Assembly (NCBI GenBank): GCA_020633625.1
Contig: JACKDJ010000033.1
Coordinates: forward strand, 1 to 39,927
Source: Myxococcales bacterium
Lineage (GTDB): Bacteria; Myxococcota_A; Bradymonadia; REDH01
DNA length: 39,927 nt
Direction: 5' to 3'
A program made the position numbers and the translations under genes. Shown piece after piece: positions 1 through 7,455 of this stretch (position 1 is its first letter; the number at the start of each line of letters is the position of its first letter). The notes below the pieces were generated by a model that saw only the letters and a program-made list of their open reading frames with translations, searched no databases and was not told where the DNA came from.

Positions 1-2327
1 ATCGCGACCGACCAGCGGTCGGGCGGCGCTCGAAGCCCGGACTCGGGCTCGATGTCGACCATCGTGAGGCCGCGCGGAAGCTCGCCTAGGACGGGGCCAG
101 AAGCCGCCGGCGGCAGCACGGCGTCGCGCCAGGCGGGGAGGGCGAGCCGGCCGCCGGTCTCGTGTCGTCCGAGGGGGCGGAGGTTCGTGTCCGCGCCGAT
201 CCAGAGCACCGACACGTCGCGTGAGTCGTAGCCCGCGAACCAGGCGTCGTATGTGTTGGTCGTCCCCGTCTTGCCAGCCACCTCGTAGGGGAGCGTCGCG
301 AGGTCTGCGGCGGTCCCGCGGCGGACGACCTCGCGAAGTAGCCAGGCGATCTGCCACGCTGTGGTGGGCCGGATAGCCGGCCGCTGCCGTGACTCCTCCA
401 TGAGGGCGGCCACGCGCTCGAGCGGCGTCACTCCGGGGATCCACGGGCCAGGTAGCGCGACGTAGGGGTCGCCGGACGTGCGCGCGACGACGTGCGGGAT
501 CATGGCGAAGCCGCCGCGCGCGAACGCCGAGTAGACGGTGAGCAGCTCGACAGGGTGCGTGCAGCTCGCGCCGAGCGGGAGGCTCTCGACCGGGTCGAGC
601 GGCGTGGTCAGGCCGAGCTCTCGGGCGCGGCGGACGATCGTGCCCAGCCCGAGCTCGCTGGCGAGCCCGAGGACGGGGATGTTCCGCGACCAGATGGTGG
701 TCTCCCACAGCGTGATGGGGCCCTCGAACCCGCCGTCGGCGTTTCGCGGGCGCCACTCCTCGTATGGGCCGAGCTCGATTCGGACGGGGCCGTCGCGGAC
801 GAGCGATGCGGCCGTGTAGCCGGCGTCCAGCGCGGCGGAGTAGACGATCGGCTTGAACGTCGACCCGGGCTGACGGCAGCCCTGCGTCGCGCGGTCGAAG
901 TCGGACCGCTCCGCGTCGAACCCTCCGACGAGCGCCTGGAGCGTACCGTCGGCGAGGTCCATCGAGGCAAAGGCGGCCTCGACGATCGGGAGCTGCGCGA
1001 GGCCGCTCCCGCCTTGCAGAACGACGAGGTCGCCGCGCGCGAAAGTACCTTCGGGCGTGGAGATGTGCTCGTCGTGGTTGCGGGCATCGGCGCGCCACGG
1101 GACAGCCCAAGACCACGCGTCGGGTCCGAGCGTGATCGGCTCGCTGCCCGCCCAGACGGTGACGTGGGTCGGTGCGACGTCGGTGACGACGGCGAGCCGG
1201 AGCTCTCCCCGTGGGTCAGCCGCGCGCCACAGCTCGCGGGCGGCGTCTCCCACTTCGCCGTCGTCGGACCACGCAGCCGGCGCGAGCGTCCCGAGCGCGC
1301 CGCGGTAGCCCTGTCTCCGGTCGAGCGCGAGCAGGTGCTCTCGCACGGCGCTCTCGGCTCTCCGCTGCCACACGAGATCGAGCCGCGTGTCGATCTGGCG
1401 CCCGCCGTGCCGCCAGTCGACGTCTGGCGCGAGGGTGTCGAGCTCCCGCCACGTCGCTCGCTCGAGTCCCGGGGCGAAGACGCGCTGCTCCGCGGAACGC
1501 GCCAGGCCGAGCGGGGCGGCGCGGGCGGCGGCGACCTCCGCGCGCGTCGCGAGCCCGGTCACCAGCATCCGGTCGAGCACGCGACCTCGGCGCTCGGTGG
1601 CGATGTCCGGCGATGTGAAGGGGTTGGAGCGCGCCGGCGCGGGCAGCATCGCGACGAGCAGCGCCGAACGCGCGACGTCGAGCTGCGACGGTTCGAGCCC
1701 GAAGTACAGGCGGGCGGCCGCGCCGATGCCCTCGGCGCCGGCGCCGAAGTAGGCGCGGTTCGCGTACGCAGCGAGGATGTCGGGCTTTGCGAAGCGGGCC
1801 TCGATCGCCCGCGCGATGGCCAGCTCAGAGAGCTTGCGGTCGAGCGTTCGCTCATCTCCGACGAACGACTTCGCGAGCTGCTGAGTCAGCGTGCTGCCGC
1901 CCTGCGTGGCGCCGCCGGCGGCGAGGTTGACGCGCGCCGCCCGCGCGATGCCTTCGAGGTCGAAGCCGTAGTGCTGAAAGAAGTGCGCGTCTTCAGACGC
2001 GACCAGCGCCCGGACGAACGCCGGCGAGAGCTCGTCGAACGACACCCACTCGGCGCCGCCTCGCTCGAGCCCACCGATGGCGAAGCCGCGCGCGCTGTGA
2101 ACGGTCGATGGGGTGCCTGCGGTCACGAGGTCGATCCGCTCGGGCACGTCGGTGCGGGCGACGATGAGCCCGTACTGTCGGACCGCGGCGACGCCGACGA
2201 TCCCCACCATCCAGATGGTCACGACGACAAGGGCCTTTGTCGCCGCCCAGAGCCGGCTCGGTGGTGGTCCGTGCCAGCAGATCCGCGGGCTCCCCGCGGC
2301 TGCGCGGCCGGCGTGCCTCGCCGCCAC
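1..2327 (-). CDS. Class A penicillin-binding protein (PBP1A-type), C-terminus cut by window edge
   Basis: Bifunctional peptidoglycan synthase: a glycosyltransferase 51 domain polymerises lipid II and a transpeptidase domain cross-links stem peptides in the periplasm. I translated this frame by hand; about 775 residues are present and it stays open to base 1. A cytoplasmic tail of about 30 residues precedes one membrane segment (about 32-49). GT51 motifs are SEDAHFFQHYGFD (catalytic Glu112) and GGSTLTQQLAKSF (143-155). Transpeptidase motifs are PGSTFKP (nucleophile Ser489, Lys492), SRN (547-549) and KTGT (686-689). All catalytic residues look intact. The GTG start (2325-2327) directly follows the TGA of the upstream barrel gene with no gap, which suggests translational coupling; I see no strong Shine-Dalgarno. 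Seen: motifs and open frame. Known: the domain pair defines class A PBPs. The exact subtype (mrcA or pbpC-like) is not certain. Confidence 0.93.
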   Translation of the reverse strand, partial: MAARHAGRAAAGSPRICWHGPPPSRLWAATKALVVVTIWMVGIVGVAAVRQYGLIVARTDVPERIDLVTAGTPSTVHSARGFAIGGLERGGAEWVSFDELSPAFVRALVASEDAHFFQHYGFDLEGIARAARVNLAAGGATQGGSTLTQQLAKSFVGDERTLDRKLSELAIARAIEARFAKPDILAAYANRAYFGAGAEGIGAAARLYFGLEPSQLDVARSALLVAMLPAPARSNPFTSPDIATERRGRVLDRMLVTGLATRAEVAAARAAPLGLARSAEQRVFAPGLERATWRELDTLAPDVDWRHGGRQIDTRLDLVWQRRAESAVREHLLALDRRQGYRGALGTLAPAAWSDDGEVGDAARELWRAADPRGELRLAVVTDVAPTHVTVWAGSEPITLGPDAWSWAVPWRADARNHDEHISTPEGTFARGDLVVLQGGSGLAQLPIVEAAFASMDLADGTLQALVGGFDAERSDFDRATQGCRQPGSTFKPIVYSAALDAGYTAASLVRDGPVRIELGPYEEWRPRNADGGFEGPITLWETTIWSRNIPVLGLASELGLGTIVRRARELGLTTPLDPVESLPLGASCTHPVELLTVYSAFARGGFAMIPHVVARTSGDPYVALPGPWIPGVTPLERVAALMEESRQRPAIRPTTAWQIAWLLREVVRRGTAADLATLPYEVAGKTGTTNTYDAWFAGYDSRDVSVLWIGADTNLRPLGRHETGGRLALPAWRDAVLPPAASGPVLGELPRGLTMVDIEPESGLRAPPDRWSVA

Positions 2328-3761
2328 TCAGAACCCGAAAGACACGCCGGCGCCGGCCCACCAGTCGTCGACGGGCACGTAGTCGCCAGAAGCGTCGACC
2401 TCCCACCGTCGCCGGAGCGCGCCGTCGATGTAGAGCCAGTCGAGCAGCATGAATCGGAGCTCGGCGGCCGCGAGGGCGTTCGAGAGGTCGAACAGACCCG
2501 GGGTTCGGTGAAAGCGCGTGTTGACGTAGGTCGCGCCAGCCTGGACGCGCCAGATCGGCGGGAGGCGGAGCTGCGCCCACGCCGAGTTGTTGTTTGGACC
2601 GGTCATGTCTTCCCAACCGGCCGCGATGGTGACCTTCTGAAGGATGTTCAGGCCGACTTCGGCGGCGTAACCGTGCCGCAGCGAGGCCGGCTGCGTCGAC
2701 GCGAACGTGAGCTTCGGCACCCGCAGCGTCCCGGCAGAGACCGGGAGGTAGGTGCGGCGCTCGACCTCGTACAGGCGCCCAATGTACGCCGGCAAGTAGC
2801 CGCCGCCGAGCGCGCGGTACTCGGCGCGCGCGTCGATGACGAGCGCGTCGATCGGCCGCAGGCCGAAGAACGCGCCGACGTGGAAGCCGGTCCCGTGCGC
2901 GAGATGGGTGACGACGTCGGCGTACGGGGTCACGGAGCCCACGCTGCCCTGCGCGAGGGCGTACTCGACGTCCCAGCCGAGCAGGCCGGTCGCACGCGTG
3001 GCCTCGATCTGCAGGTCGCCGCGAGAGTTGCTCGCGTACCGGGTGCCGGACTCATCGAGTCGGAGCGCGGTGGGCGCGGCCTGGTCGCCGGCGAGGGTGA
3101 CGCCGACCGCCAGCCGGCGTCCGGCGCCGGGGTCGCTGCCGAACGCAAGCGGGCGCACGTAGAGGCGGAGCGCCATGACATCGGGGTCGGCGACCTCGTC
3201 GATCAGGGCCTCCGTGCCGCCGTAGACCGTGTTCACGGCGCCATGAACGCCCCACTGGAAGTGATCCGCGTCGAGCGAGTTGTCGTAGGCGTCGACGATG
3301 GAGCGGTGGCCGATTCGTACGTCGGGCAGCTCGCCGACGCGGACGTAGACCGGGTGGTACGGTGCGCCAAACTCGGCCCAGCGGACGACCCGAAGGTACT
3401 CCGACGCCTCGTCCCACCGCTCGGTGCGTAGCCGAGGTTCGTCGTCGGTCGGTGGCTTGTCGGCGACGCGCACGAGCAGCGGCACCTCTAGCATGAGGCG
3501 CAGGCGCTCGGCGACGCGGCCTCCGAAGAGGGCCGAGTCCTGCGCGAGCGTCAGCGTGGGCGTCTCGAGCGTGGCGCTCGGTGTGATCGCCAGGAACCAG
3601 TCTTCTCTCAGACGCGCGACCCCGACGCTGGCTCCGAACGTGCCGCTGGTGCGAGCGGCATCGTCGGCAGACGCGGCCTCGGGTTCCAGGGGCTGGGCGC
3701 CCGCGGAGGCCGTGGCCGAGGCGACGACGGCGGCGGTGAGGAGTGCGAGGAGGGGTCGCAG
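2328..3761 (-). CDS. Predicted outer-membrane beta-barrel protein
   Basis: Not a family I can name. The 477-residue product begins with a signal peptide (MRPLLALLTAAVVASATASAG) and continues as a chain of short amphipathic strands rich in aromatic and Gly residues, ending in the classic outer-membrane C-terminal Phe (WAGAGVSFGF). No lipobox is visible. This fits a porin-like or carbohydrate-porin-like barrel, but the function is inferred only from architecture. There is no ATG, GTG or TTG suitably placed. I chose the CTG at 3759-3761 because it gives an ideal signal peptide and lies just after the ugd stop; an in-frame ATG at 3881 inside ugd would add about 40 unlikely basic/Ser-rich residues. 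It sits 34 bases after ugd and its stop abuts the PBP start, so barrel and PBP are probably co-translated. Confidence 0.7.
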   Translation of the reverse strand: MRPLLALLTAAVVASATASAGAQPLEPEAASADDAARTSGTFGASVGVARLREDWFLAITPSATLETPTLTLAQDSALFGGRVAERLRLMLEVPLLVRVADKPPTDDEPRLRTERWDEASEYLRVVRWAEFGAPYHPVYVRVGELPDVRIGHRSIVDAYDNSLDADHFQWGVHGAVNTVYGGTEALIDEVADPDVMALRLYVRPLAFGSDPGAGRRLAVGVTLAGDQAAPTALRLDESGTRYASNSRGDLQIEATRATGLLGWDVEYALAQGSVGSVTPYADVVTHLAHGTGFHVGAFFGLRPIDALVIDARAEYRALGGGYLPAYIGRLYEVERRTYLPVSAGTLRVPKLTFASTQPASLRHGYAAEVGLNILQKVTIAAGWEDMTGPNNNSAWAQLRLPPIWRVQAGATYVNTRFHRTPGLFDLSNALAAAELRFMLLDWLYIDGALRRRWEVDASGDYVPVDDWWAGAGVSFGF

Positions 3762-3795
3762 GGTCCGGCTCCGGCGCTGCGCCCGGCGGGGCGCG

Positions 3796-5112
3796 CTACT
3801 TGCCGACGGTAGCGCGGCCGATCGAGTAGTGCACGAAACCGAGCTCCGCCATGTACGCCGGGTCGTACAGGTTTCGGCCATCGAAGACCACGGGGTTTCG
3901 CAGCAGCGACTTGAGGCGCGGGAAGTCGGGCGTGCGGTACTCCGACCACTCGGTGACGACGAGCAGCGCGTCGGCGCCCTCGGCGGCGGCGTACTCGCTG
4001 TCGACGTACTCGACGTCTTCGCCGACCGCCTCGCGGCCGGTCTCGAGGGCGACCGGGTCGGTGGCGCGGATGCGTGCGCCGCGATCGCGGAGAGCGCGGA
4101 TGATCGTGATCGCCGGTGCCTCGCGCATGTCATCGGTCTGCGGCTTGAAGGCCAGGCCCCACACGGCCAACGTGAGCCCGGAGAGGTCTTCGCCGAAGTG
4201 CTCGACGACGCGCTCGACGAGCCGGAGCTTCTGACGCTCGTTCACGTCGAAGACGGCCTGGAGGATGTGCATTGGCTGGCCGCGCTTGCGGCCGGTGTCC
4301 ATCAGCGCACGCACGTCCTTCGGGAAGCACGAGCCGCCGAAGCCGACGCCGGGGAAGAGGAACTTGTTGCCGATGCGCGGGTCGCTGCCGATGCCGCGGC
4401 GAACGGCCGAGACGTCGGCGCCGACGTCTTCGCAGAGCCGCGCGATCTCGTTCATGAAGCTGATTCGCGTCGCGAGCATCGCGTTGGCCGCGTACTTCGT
4501 CATCTCGGCGCTGGGGACGTCCATGAAGATGATGCGCTCGCTCGTCCGCTGGTACGGCGCGTAGAGCTGCGCCATGACGCGGCGCGCGCGCTCGTCGTCG
4601 GTGCCGATGACGATGCGGTCGGGCTTCAGGAAGTCGTTGACGGCCGCGCCTTCCTTGAGGAACTCCGGGTTCGACACGACGGCGAAGTCGCCGTCGGGCG
4701 CGTGCTCGCGAATGATCTCCGCGACGCGGGCCCCGGTGCCGACGGGGACGGTGCTCTTGTCGACGACGACCTTGAAGCCGACGAGGTTCTCTCCGATCGT
4801 CTTGGCGACGGCGCAGACATGCTTGAGGTCGGCGCTGCCGTCTTCGCCCGGCGGGGTGCCGACGGCGATGAAGATCACGTCGTTGGCCCGGATGGCCGCG
4901 GCGACGTCGGTGGTGAAGCTCAGGCGGCCGTCGTGCTGGTTGCGCTCGACGATCTCGTGAAGGCCGGGCTCGTAGATCGGGAGGACATTCTTCTTGAGCC
5001 CCTCGATCTTGCGCGCGTCGATGTCGGCACAGGTCACGCTGTTTCCCGTGTCTGCGAAGCACGCGCCGGCGACGAGGCCGACGTATCCGGAGCCGATGAC
5101 ACAGACCTTCAC
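3796..5112 (-). CDS. ugd: UDP-glucose 6-dehydrogenase
   Basis: Cytosolic enzyme that oxidises UDP-glucose twice with NAD+ to UDP-glucuronate, a precursor for surface polysaccharides. The 438 residues match the family length. The N-terminal Rossmann motif is GSGYVG (7-12), followed by the conserved YEPGL (47-51), DKSTVPVGT (118-126) and SNPEFLKEG (147-155). The catalytic cysteine is Cys262 in GFGGSCFPKD, and the C-terminal UDP-binding domain follows (LAVWGLAFKPQTDDMREAP). The start is GTG at 5110-5112 with AAGG (5120-5123) as ribosome binding site. A 12-bp hairpin (5124-5160) ends immediately before this site, so translation may depend on ribosomes finishing thiD. It is the third gene of the minus-strand group. 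Confidence 0.95.
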   Translation of the reverse strand: MKVCVIGSGYVGLVAGACFADTGNSVTCADIDARKIEGLKKNVLPIYEPGLHEIVERNQHDGRLSFTTDVAAAIRANDVIFIAVGTPPGEDGSADLKHVCAVAKTIGENLVGFKVVVDKSTVPVGTGARVAEIIREHAPDGDFAVVSNPEFLKEGAAVNDFLKPDRIVIGTDDERARRVMAQLYAPYQRTSERIIFMDVPSAEMTKYAANAMLATRISFMNEIARLCEDVGADVSAVRRGIGSDPRIGNKFLFPGVGFGGSCFPKDVRALMDTGRKRGQPMHILQAVFDVNERQKLRLVERVVEHFGEDLSGLTLAVWGLAFKPQTDDMREAPAITIIRALRDRGARIRATDPVALETGREAVGEDVEYVDSEYAAAEGADALLVVTEWSEYRTPDFPRLKSLLRNPVVFDGRNLYDPAYMAELGFVHYSIGRATVGK

Positions 5113-5123
5113 TGCGATACCTT

Positions 5124-5160
5124 GGGTAGTGGTGCGAGAATCGGGCTTGCGCCACTACCC
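5124..5160 (-). promoter_or_regulatory. Hairpin containing the thiD stop codon and abutting the ugd ribosome binding site
   Basis: Arms 5124-5135 and 5149-5160 (GGGTAGTGGTGC against GCGCCACTACCC on the plus strand) pair over 12 positions with one non-Watson-Crick pair and a 13-base loop. The thiD TAG lies in one arm and the AAGG site of ugd begins right after the other. There is no T-tract, so a standard intrinsic terminator is unlikely. A coupling or attenuating role is inferred. Confidence 0.45.
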
Positions 5161-6033
5161 GAGATGGCCGGCCCTCGCAACAGCCCGGGCGGGAACGAAC
5201 TGGGTCCGCCCGTGGCCGACGCGGGTGGTCGTGTCGGCGACCGAGCGGGCGAGGAACTGTCTCGCGGCCCCGATGGACGCGCTCAGCGCCTCGCCGCGCG
5301 CCAGGTGCGCGGCGATGGCGGACGCGAGCCGGCACCCTGTCCCATGAACGTCTGGCGCTGGCGTCGGCCACGGGAGCGTGGGGAGGACCGTGTACGCGCC
5401 GTCCGGGCCGGCCAGTACGTCGGCGCCCGGCGGGTCGACGTGCCCGGCCTTGCCGAGCACCCAGGCTCCGCTCGCTTGCGCGAGGTCGATCGCCTGGTCG
5501 ACGAGGCGAGCGCTACTTTCCGCCGGAGAGGCGCCGAGTAGCACGGCGAGTTCGTGGGCGTTCGGCGTGAGCAGCACGCGGTATCGGACTCCGCCGCGCG
5601 GCGCCGAAGTTGCGCCCGCGAGGGTCTTCGCAAGGGCGAGCAACGCGGCGGCGGTGGAGGCTGCGGCCAGCGAGCCTCCGTCGCTTCCGCCGGCAAGTAC
5701 CGGGTCGATCGCGACCCAGCGCTCGCGGGGGGTAGCGTCGGCGAGCAGCGCCTGCCCGAGCGCGTGTGCGTGGTCGGGGGTGCCGGCGGCGCCGAGCTTG
5801 ACCACGTCGGGGTCCCCGTCCGCGAGGGCCGCCGCGAGGGCCTGCCGAAGGGCCGGGATCGGAACGGGGATGAACCCCCGGACGCCGTTAGAGTCCTGGT
5901 CGACGAGCACGGTCAGCGCCGCGAGCGGGGCAACTCCTAGCTCGGCGAGGGTGAGCGCGTCTGCAAAGACGCCGGCGCCGCAGAGGGGATCGGAGCCTCC
6001 GACGACGAGGGCGCGGGGGACGCGGGCGCCCAC
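5155..6033 (-). CDS. thiD: Hydroxymethylpyrimidine/phosphomethylpyrimidine kinase
   Basis: Thiamine biosynthesis enzyme of the ribokinase superfamily that phosphorylates HMP and HMP-P to the pyrophosphate used by ThiE. Visible motifs over 292 residues are GSDPLCGAG (13-21, usually GSDPSGGAG), IDPVLAGGS (109-117), LTPNAHE (155-161) and the anion-hole/catalytic loop DVHGTGC (228-234). The Leu-Cys in place of Ser-Gly in the first motif is unusual, and a related pyridoxal kinase-like specificity cannot be excluded. The gene starts 11 bases after the stop of the upstream membrane protein. No other thiamine gene or obvious THI-box element is visible nearby, so its place beside cell-envelope genes is odd. 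ATG start. Confidence 0.87.
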   Translation of the reverse strand: MGARVPRALVVGGSDPLCGAGVFADALTLAELGVAPLAALTVLVDQDSNGVRGFIPVPIPALRQALAAALADGDPDVVKLGAAGTPDHAHALGQALLADATPRERWVAIDPVLAGGSDGGSLAAASTAAALLALAKTLAGATSAPRGGVRYRVLLTPNAHELAVLLGASPAESSARLVDQAIDLAQASGAWVLGKAGHVDPPGADVLAGPDGAYTVLPTLPWPTPAPDVHGTGCRLASAIAAHLARGEALSASIGAARQFLARSVADTTTRVGHGRTQFVPARAVARAGHLG

Positions 6034-6043
6034 GGAGCGGCGG

Positions 6044-7210
6044 TCAGAACGTGAAGTACTTGGGCCGCTGCGCGACCTGCTCGAGGTCGGAGACGAGCTC
6101 GGCTTGCTGCGACGTCACGTTGGACAGGAGCTCCTTGATGAGCGCCGTCCGCGCGCGGTAGCGGTCGAGGGCGTTCTCGCGCGAGACGGGCGGCAGGAGC
6201 TGCTCGCGCTGCATGAGGACGAGGTCGTGGACGAGGACGCGCATCGGCTCGCCGGCGGCGTTGGTGACCTGATAGTACTCGCGGCGCGCGGCGCCATCGC
6301 CCTCGATGATCATGTCGAGGGTGTCGTAGGTGACGCGCTCGCCGCCGATCGGCTGGAACGGGTTCGAGTCGGGGTCGCCGGCGAAGGCCTGGAAGCGGTT
6401 GAGCTGGGATTCGAGCTCGACGGCGACGCCGTAGTTCGACGAGTCGGCGAGGCCGGCCTGCAGCCGCTGGATCTCGTCGGCGTCGCGCTCGCACGCCTGC
6501 AGGTGACGGTCGACCTGCGCGGCGAGGAGCTGCGAGCTGATCGAGTACTCGACGAGGTGCCGGCCGAGGCTCTCGTCGCGGATCATGAGCGTCGCTGCGT
6601 TGGTGATGTACCCGGCGTCGAGCGCGCGGACGTCACCGGAGTAGGCGGCGGCGAGGCGCTCCTGGAAGTCGGCGCGGAACTCGGTGTCGGCGGGGATGGA
6701 GGCGACGTCGGCGTCGAGGCTGGTGAGCATCGCTGCGACCGGGCGGACGCGATCGAGCATCGCGGTCGCCTCGTCGGTCGCCGCGTTCTCGAGCTTGCGC
6801 GCGCTGTTGCTCGTGACGCCGGCGATGCCGGCGACGAGGCCGATGATGAGGGCGGTGGCGGCTGCGATGGCAGTGGCGACGAGGGAGCCGCTCGCCGGCG
6901 CCTTGATGGTCGGGTCGACCGCGTTGGCGTCGAACTCGAACGCCCGGACGTCGGCGGTCGAGACGGCGTTGCTGTAGTCCTCTTCGAGGGCTGGCGTCGG
7001 GGCGGCGGGCTGGGCGCGCTGCGGGGCGGGCGCGGGGGTCGGCGCGGACGCCGTCGGCGCCGCGGCGGGGGCCGCGTCGTCGTCGGCCGCATCTTCGCTG
7101 CCGGCGCCCGGCGTCGCGTCGAGTGCCGAAGGCTCCCCGGCCGCTGGCTCGGCGTAGCCGAGTCGCGCCTTGAGGTCGTCGAGGTTCGCCGCGCCACGCC
7201 GTGTAGCCAC
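6044..7210 (-). CDS. Membrane-anchored protein of unknown function with Pro/Ala-rich linker
   Basis: I do not recognise the family. The 388-residue product has a short conserved-looking N-terminus (ANLDDLKARLGYA, 8-20), a disordered Ala/Pro/Asp-rich linker (about 21-75), one membrane segment (about 109-132), and a helical, coiled-coil-prone outer domain of about 250 residues with many Gln, Glu and Arg. This suggests a single-pass protein with a periplasmic helical domain. The GTG at 7208-7210 is preferred because GGAG lies six bases upstream and the predicted transcription start (about 7250) excludes the longer ATG at 7258. It appears to be the first gene of the group running through thiD, ugd, barrel and PBP, which hints at an envelope role; that is inference from position only. 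Confidence 0.75.
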   Translation of the reverse strand: MATRRGAANLDDLKARLGYAEPAAGEPSALDATPGAGSEDAADDDAAPAAAPTASAPTPAPAPQRAQPAAPTPALEEDYSNAVSTADVRAFEFDANAVDPTIKAPASGSLVATAIAAATALIIGLVAGIAGVTSNSARKLENAATDEATAMLDRVRPVAAMLTSLDADVASIPADTEFRADFQERLAAAYSGDVRALDAGYITNAATLMIRDESLGRHLVEYSISSQLLAAQVDRHLQACERDADEIQRLQAGLADSSNYGVAVELESQLNRFQAFAGDPDSNPFQPIGGERVTYDTLDMIIEGDGAARREYYQVTNAAGEPMRVLVHDLVLMQREQLLPPVSRENALDRYRARTALIKELLSNVTSQQAELVSDLEQVAQRPKYFTF

Positions 7211-7256
7211 TTCGCACTCCAGTCTCGTGTAAGTCTCGCGCCAGCCTGCGCGCGCC

Positions 7257-7286
7257 ACGCTAGGCCAAGCGGCGCCGGGCGGTCAA
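7257..7286 (-). promoter_or_regulatory. Sigma70-like promoter for the 7210-to-1 operon
   Basis: On the minus strand: -35 TTGACC (7281-7286), an 18-base spacer, -10 TAGCGT (7257-7262). The predicted transcription start is near 7250, about 40 bases before the GTG start. The -10 is identical to that of the rplU promoter at 20180. Confidence 0.6.
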
Positions 7287-7455
7287 TGCTCGTGAGCCGT
7301 TGGCGCGCCGGGTGCGCGGTCGAGGAGCGGCCGGGGCACGGTCACCGTGGGCGTTTCTCCGGAGCGCGATCCGCGGTAGGCTCGGGTCGTACGCTTGCGC
7401 CTGGCCGGTGGCTACGGTAGCGGGCGACCACCCGCCACTCGCACGCTGGCTTTTC

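Noticed and set aside
492..3431. A 979-codon plus-strand open frame
   Set aside because: It is antisense to the intact penicillin-binding and barrel genes and its product has no recognisable fold.
7211..7258. Longer start (ATG 7258) for the unknown membrane protein
   Set aside because: The predicted transcription start near 7250 lies downstream of it, and the GTG at 7210 has a better ribosome binding site.
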